NCBI RefSeq assembly: GCF_009695865.1
Contig: NZ_VUNB01000006.1
Coordinates: 113,109-177,108 of the forward strand
Length of the DNA: 64,000 nt
Direction of reading: 5' to 3'
Origin: Allobaileyella intestinalis
GTDB taxonomy: Bacteria > Bacillota > Clostridia > Peptostreptococcales > Anaerovoracaceae
The translations under genes were made by a program, and so were the position numbers. Positions 61,889 to 64,000 of this stretch are shown piece after piece (position 1 is the stretch's first letter; every line of letters starts with the position of its first letter). The notes beneath the pieces are model-generated. The model did not search any database and had not been told where the DNA came from. It worked only from the letters and a program-made list of their open reading frames with translations.

Positions 61889-62890
61889 ATGAAGATCGCT
61901 GCTTATGAAGTTAGACCTGATGAAGAGCCTGTTATTAAGGGATTGTGTGAAAAACTGGGAATTGATGTAGACATTACAGGACTGAATCTTGATGAGTCTA
62001 CAGTATCAATGGCAGAAGGTGCAGACGGTGTTACAACACTGGGACAGAGCACTTACAGCAATGAAGTTCTGGACACATTGAAGAGCTATGGAGTTAAGGT
62101 TCTGGCATCCCGCTGCGTAGGATACAACCACATGAACGTAGAATACGCCAAGAAGCTGGGATTCAAGTTGTGTAACGGATCATACGCTCCTAACGGAGTG
62201 GCAGAGTACACAGTAATGTCCATTCTGATGTGCATCAGAAAACAGAAAAAAGCACTGTACGACACAAATGACAATAACTTTACACTGAAGGGCAAGATGG
62301 GAAGAGAACTTAGAACCATGACAGTTGGAGTTATTGGAACTGGCAAGATCGGAGCAACAGTAATCAAACTGCTATCCAGCTTCGGCTGCAAGATCCTTGC
62401 AAACGACATCTTTGAAAGCGATGAAGTAAAGAAATACGCTACCTATGTTGATCACGATACTCTTTACAGAGAGAGCGATGTTATCACCATTCACACACCT
62501 CTTCTCCCTCAGACTGAGAAGACTCTGAATGCTGATGCTATCTCCAAGATGAAGGATGGAGTAGTAATCATAGATAACGCAAGAGGCGAGCTGATGGATA
62601 TAGATGCCATTATCGAAGGAATTGAATCAGAGAAGATCGGCGCACTGTTTATGGATTCCTTCCCTGGAGAGGTTGGTATCATCCACGTTGAGCACAACGA
62701 TGACATAATCAGAACAGAGGGAATGCCTTACTTCAAGCTTAAGTATCTCCGCTCCTTCAGCAACGTATACCACACACCTCATATGGCCTTCTTCACAAAG
62801 GAAGCAGGAGAACAGATGGCAGAATGTGGTGTCAGATCAATCTATGAGATCCTGACAGAAGGTAAATCTACTCACGAGATACCAGCATAA
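61889..62890 (+). CDS. D-2-hydroxyacid dehydrogenase (LdhA/FldH-like)
   Basis: 333 residues. Reduces the 2-oxoacid to (R)-2-hydroxyacid with NADH, the first reaction of the reductive branch. Rossmann motif VGVIGTGKIGATVIKLL (~147), the catalytic Arg in NARGELMD-like NDNARGEL, Glu, and His in HTPHMAFFTKEAG. ATG 61889 is chosen over 61874: GAGGAGG stands ~7 bases before it. Same strand and spacing as the cluster genes. Confidence 0.92.
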   Translation: MKIAAYEVRPDEEPVIKGLCEKLGIDVDITGLNLDESTVSMAEGADGVTTLGQSTYSNEVLDTLKSYGVKVLASRCVGYNHMNVEYAKKLGFKLCNGSYAPNGVAEYTVMSILMCIRKQKKALYDTNDNNFTLKGKMGRELRTMTVGVIGTGKIGATVIKLLSSFGCKILANDIFESDEVKKYATYVDHDTLYRESDVITIHTPLLPQTEKTLNADAISKMKDGVVIIDNARGELMDIDAIIEGIESEKIGALFMDSFPGEVGIIHVEHNDDIIRTEGMPYFKLKYLRSFSNVYHTPHMAFFTKEAGEQMAECGVRSIYEILTEGKSTHEIPA

Positions 62891-62899
62891 TGATTTTAT

Positions 62900-62937
62900 G
62901 TTCCGGGTTCCTGAACCGGACCCGGAAATAATTTTTT
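62900..62937 (+). terminator. Intra-cluster hairpin with T-run between ldhA-like and acdB-like genes
   Basis: TTCCGGGT pairs with ACCCGGAA, followed by ATAATTTTTT, directly before the ribosome site of the next gene. It could partially terminate and lower expression of the acyl-CoA dehydrogenase relative to the upstream genes. Confidence 0.6.
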
Positions 62938-62951
62938 ACTAGGAGGAAAAT

Positions 62952-64000
62952 ATGATTCTGGACAAGAAACATGCCCTGCAGCAGAAGCTGTTCCGCCAGT
63001 TCGCCGAAACAGAGTTCACAAAGGAAATCCTTGATGAGCTGGAGGAGACCGGTGAGTTCAACTGGGAAATGCATAAGAAAATGGCCCAGTACGGCTTCAT
63101 GGGAGTTAAGATTCCTAAGGAATACGGTGGAGCAGGATGTGATAACCTCACTTACTGCCTGATGGATGAAGAGTTTGCCAGACAGAGTGCAGTACTGGCA
63201 CTCTACGCCAACACATCCAATTCTCTGGGCGGAGGCCCGCTGCTTCTTGCCGGCAGCAAAGAGCAGAAAGAAAAATATCTGCCGCCGGTAGCAAGAGGAG
63301 AGAAGATTCTGGTGTTCGCCTTGACAGAGCCAGGCGCCGGATCTGATGCAGGTGGAACAACTACCACAGCTATTCAGGACGGTGATGATTTCGTTATCAA
63401 CGGACGTAAGTGCTTTATTTCAGGTGCTCCTATGGCAGACTGGTGCATCCTTTTCGCAAAGACAGATCTGAGCGCAAAGGGATCCAGGGGAATCTCCATG
63501 TTCATTGTGGACATGCATCTTCCTGGAGTATCTCTGGGTGCTCCGGAGAAAAAGATGGGTATCATAGGTTACCCAACTAGCGACGTTGTTCTGGAAGATG
63601 TAAGAGTTCCTAAGGACTGCCTGATCGGAAAGCTCAACAAGGGCTTCCAGACAGCCATGAAGACACTGGATGGAGGAAGGCTCGGCGTTGCTGCTCAGGC
63701 TTTGGGCATTGCACAGGCTTGTCTTGATGAATCTGTAAAATATGCAAAAGAGCGTAAACAGTTCGGACGTCCAATTGCTGATTTTCAGGGTGTAAGCTTC
63801 ATGATAGCCGATATGGCAACAGATATCGAGGCTGCCCGTCAGCTGGTATATCACGCAGCTCAGCTGAAGGACGCAGGATCCGATGAAGCGTCCAAGGCAT
63901 GCTCCATTGCCAAGTATTTTGCTTCTGAAGCAGCTAACCGCTGTGCATACAAGGCTGTACAGATCCATGGCGGATACGGATACATCAAGGAGTACAAGGT
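62952..64000 (+). CDS. Acyl-CoA dehydrogenase (AcdB-like), 3' end outside window
   Basis: AGGAGGAAAAT precedes the ATG; the frame is open to the window end (about 350 residues of ~380-390). Reduces the enoyl-CoA from the dehydratase to acyl-CoA, with electrons from an electron-transferring flavoprotein (probably encoded beyond the edge, and possibly electron-bifurcating as in Stickland fermenters). Conserved: FALTEPGAGSDAG (FAD and substrate binding), FGRPIADFQGVSF, VQIHGGYGYIKEYK. The catalytic Glu lies in the last visible part or just beyond. Confidence 0.93.
   Translation, partial: MILDKKHALQQKLFRQFAETEFTKEILDELEETGEFNWEMHKKMAQYGFMGVKIPKEYGGAGCDNLTYCLMDEEFARQSAVLALYANTSNSLGGGPLLLAGSKEQKEKYLPPVARGEKILVFALTEPGAGSDAGGTTTTAIQDGDDFVINGRKCFISGAPMADWCILFAKTDLSAKGSRGISMFIVDMHLPGVSLGAPEKKMGIIGYPTSDVVLEDVRVPKDCLIGKLNKGFQTAMKTLDGGRLGVAAQALGIAQACLDESVKYAKERKQFGRPIADFQGVSFMIADMATDIEAARQLVYHAAQLKDAGSDEASKACSIAKYFASEAANRCAYKAVQIHGGYGYIKEYK

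Noticed and set aside
1..64000. CRISPR arrays
   Set aside because: No regularly spaced repeats were found.
1..64000. tRNA or rRNA genes
   Set aside because: No cloverleaf with TTCGA-type T-arm and CCA end, and no ribosomal RNA segments, were noticed by eye; a dedicated scan was not possible.

Overview
The window comes from a strictly anaerobic, low-to-moderate GC Gram-positive bacterium of the class Clostridia. The support is AAGGAGG-type ribosome binding sites, sigma-A type promoters, the redox repressor Rex, formate-tetrahydrofolate ligase, a ferredoxin-dependent 2-oxoacid oxidoreductase, and an oxygen-sensitive 2-hydroxyacyl-CoA dehydratase with its ATP-dependent activator. Amino-acid (Stickland-type) fermentation is the metabolic theme. 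The genus cannot be fixed from the sequence; an amino-acid-fermenting relative of the Peptostreptococcaceae/Anaerovoracaceae is a guess.

Layout. 1-13.2 kb: a 5'-truncated membrane protein, a GGDEF diguanylate cyclase, a HAD phosphatase, peptidase T, a YitT membrane protein behind a leader that can fold into a pseudoknot or a terminator, formate-THF ligase, an AI-2E family exporter, GntR and LysR regulators, two small membrane proteins, an HD hydrolase and a NUDIX hydrolase. 13.3-19.9 kb (minus strand): a three-gene osmoprotectant-type ABC importer, a cupin, a two-domain class II aldolase-like protein and a family 4 glycosyltransferase. 20.0-24.3 kb: an IclR-led operon with an unassigned P-loop ATPase and a four-subunit 2-oxoacid:ferredoxin oxidoreductase (delta, alpha, beta, gamma). 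24.4-29.0 kb: an acidic small membrane protein, metG, tatD and tilS.

29.0-32.1 kb is a decayed accessory islet: an IS200-like left end and transposase remnant, a leucine-rich-repeat protein, a gene of unknown function, and an abiE toxin-antitoxin locus whose toxin gene is broken while the antitoxin gene and two operator-like inverted repeats look intact. 32.1-35.2 kb: a flavin-type domain/2[4Fe-4S] hybrid protein in an operon with a second osmoprotectant-type importer, behind a promoter containing a 31-nt palindrome. 35.4-39.0 kb: a divergent locus made of a phosphoenolpyruvate hydrolase-family TIM barrel, a Tm-1-like (UPF0261) protein, and a regulator in which a second copy of the TIM barrel is fused to an AraC DNA-binding domain. 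I judge this the best candidate for an undescribed system.

39.2-56.7 kb is core genome: ftsH, a PucR regulator, coaX, dus, a periplasmic-binding-type lipoprotein, a PepV-like dipeptidase, an FMN riboswitch with ribU, the tsaE/tsaB-rimI/tsaD t6A genes, an ABC-F protein, acpP, rex, a 2[4Fe-4S] ferredoxin, a P-loop protein with an Asp23-like C-terminus, and an 8-oxoguanine glycosylase. 57.2 kb to the right edge holds a reductive Stickland cluster: dehydratase activator, dehydratase subunits B and C, CoA-transferase, 2-hydroxyacid dehydrogenase and an acyl-CoA dehydrogenase cut by the window end.

How they fit together. The oxidoreductase oxidises 2-oxoacids (from amino acids) to acyl-CoA and reduced ferredoxin. 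The terminal cluster takes 2-oxoacids the other way (2-oxoacid to 2-hydroxyacid to 2-hydroxyacyl-CoA to enoyl-CoA to acyl-CoA), consuming that reducing power. The promoter regions of both, and that of the GntR regulator, share a near-identical 12-bp palindrome, which suggests common control.
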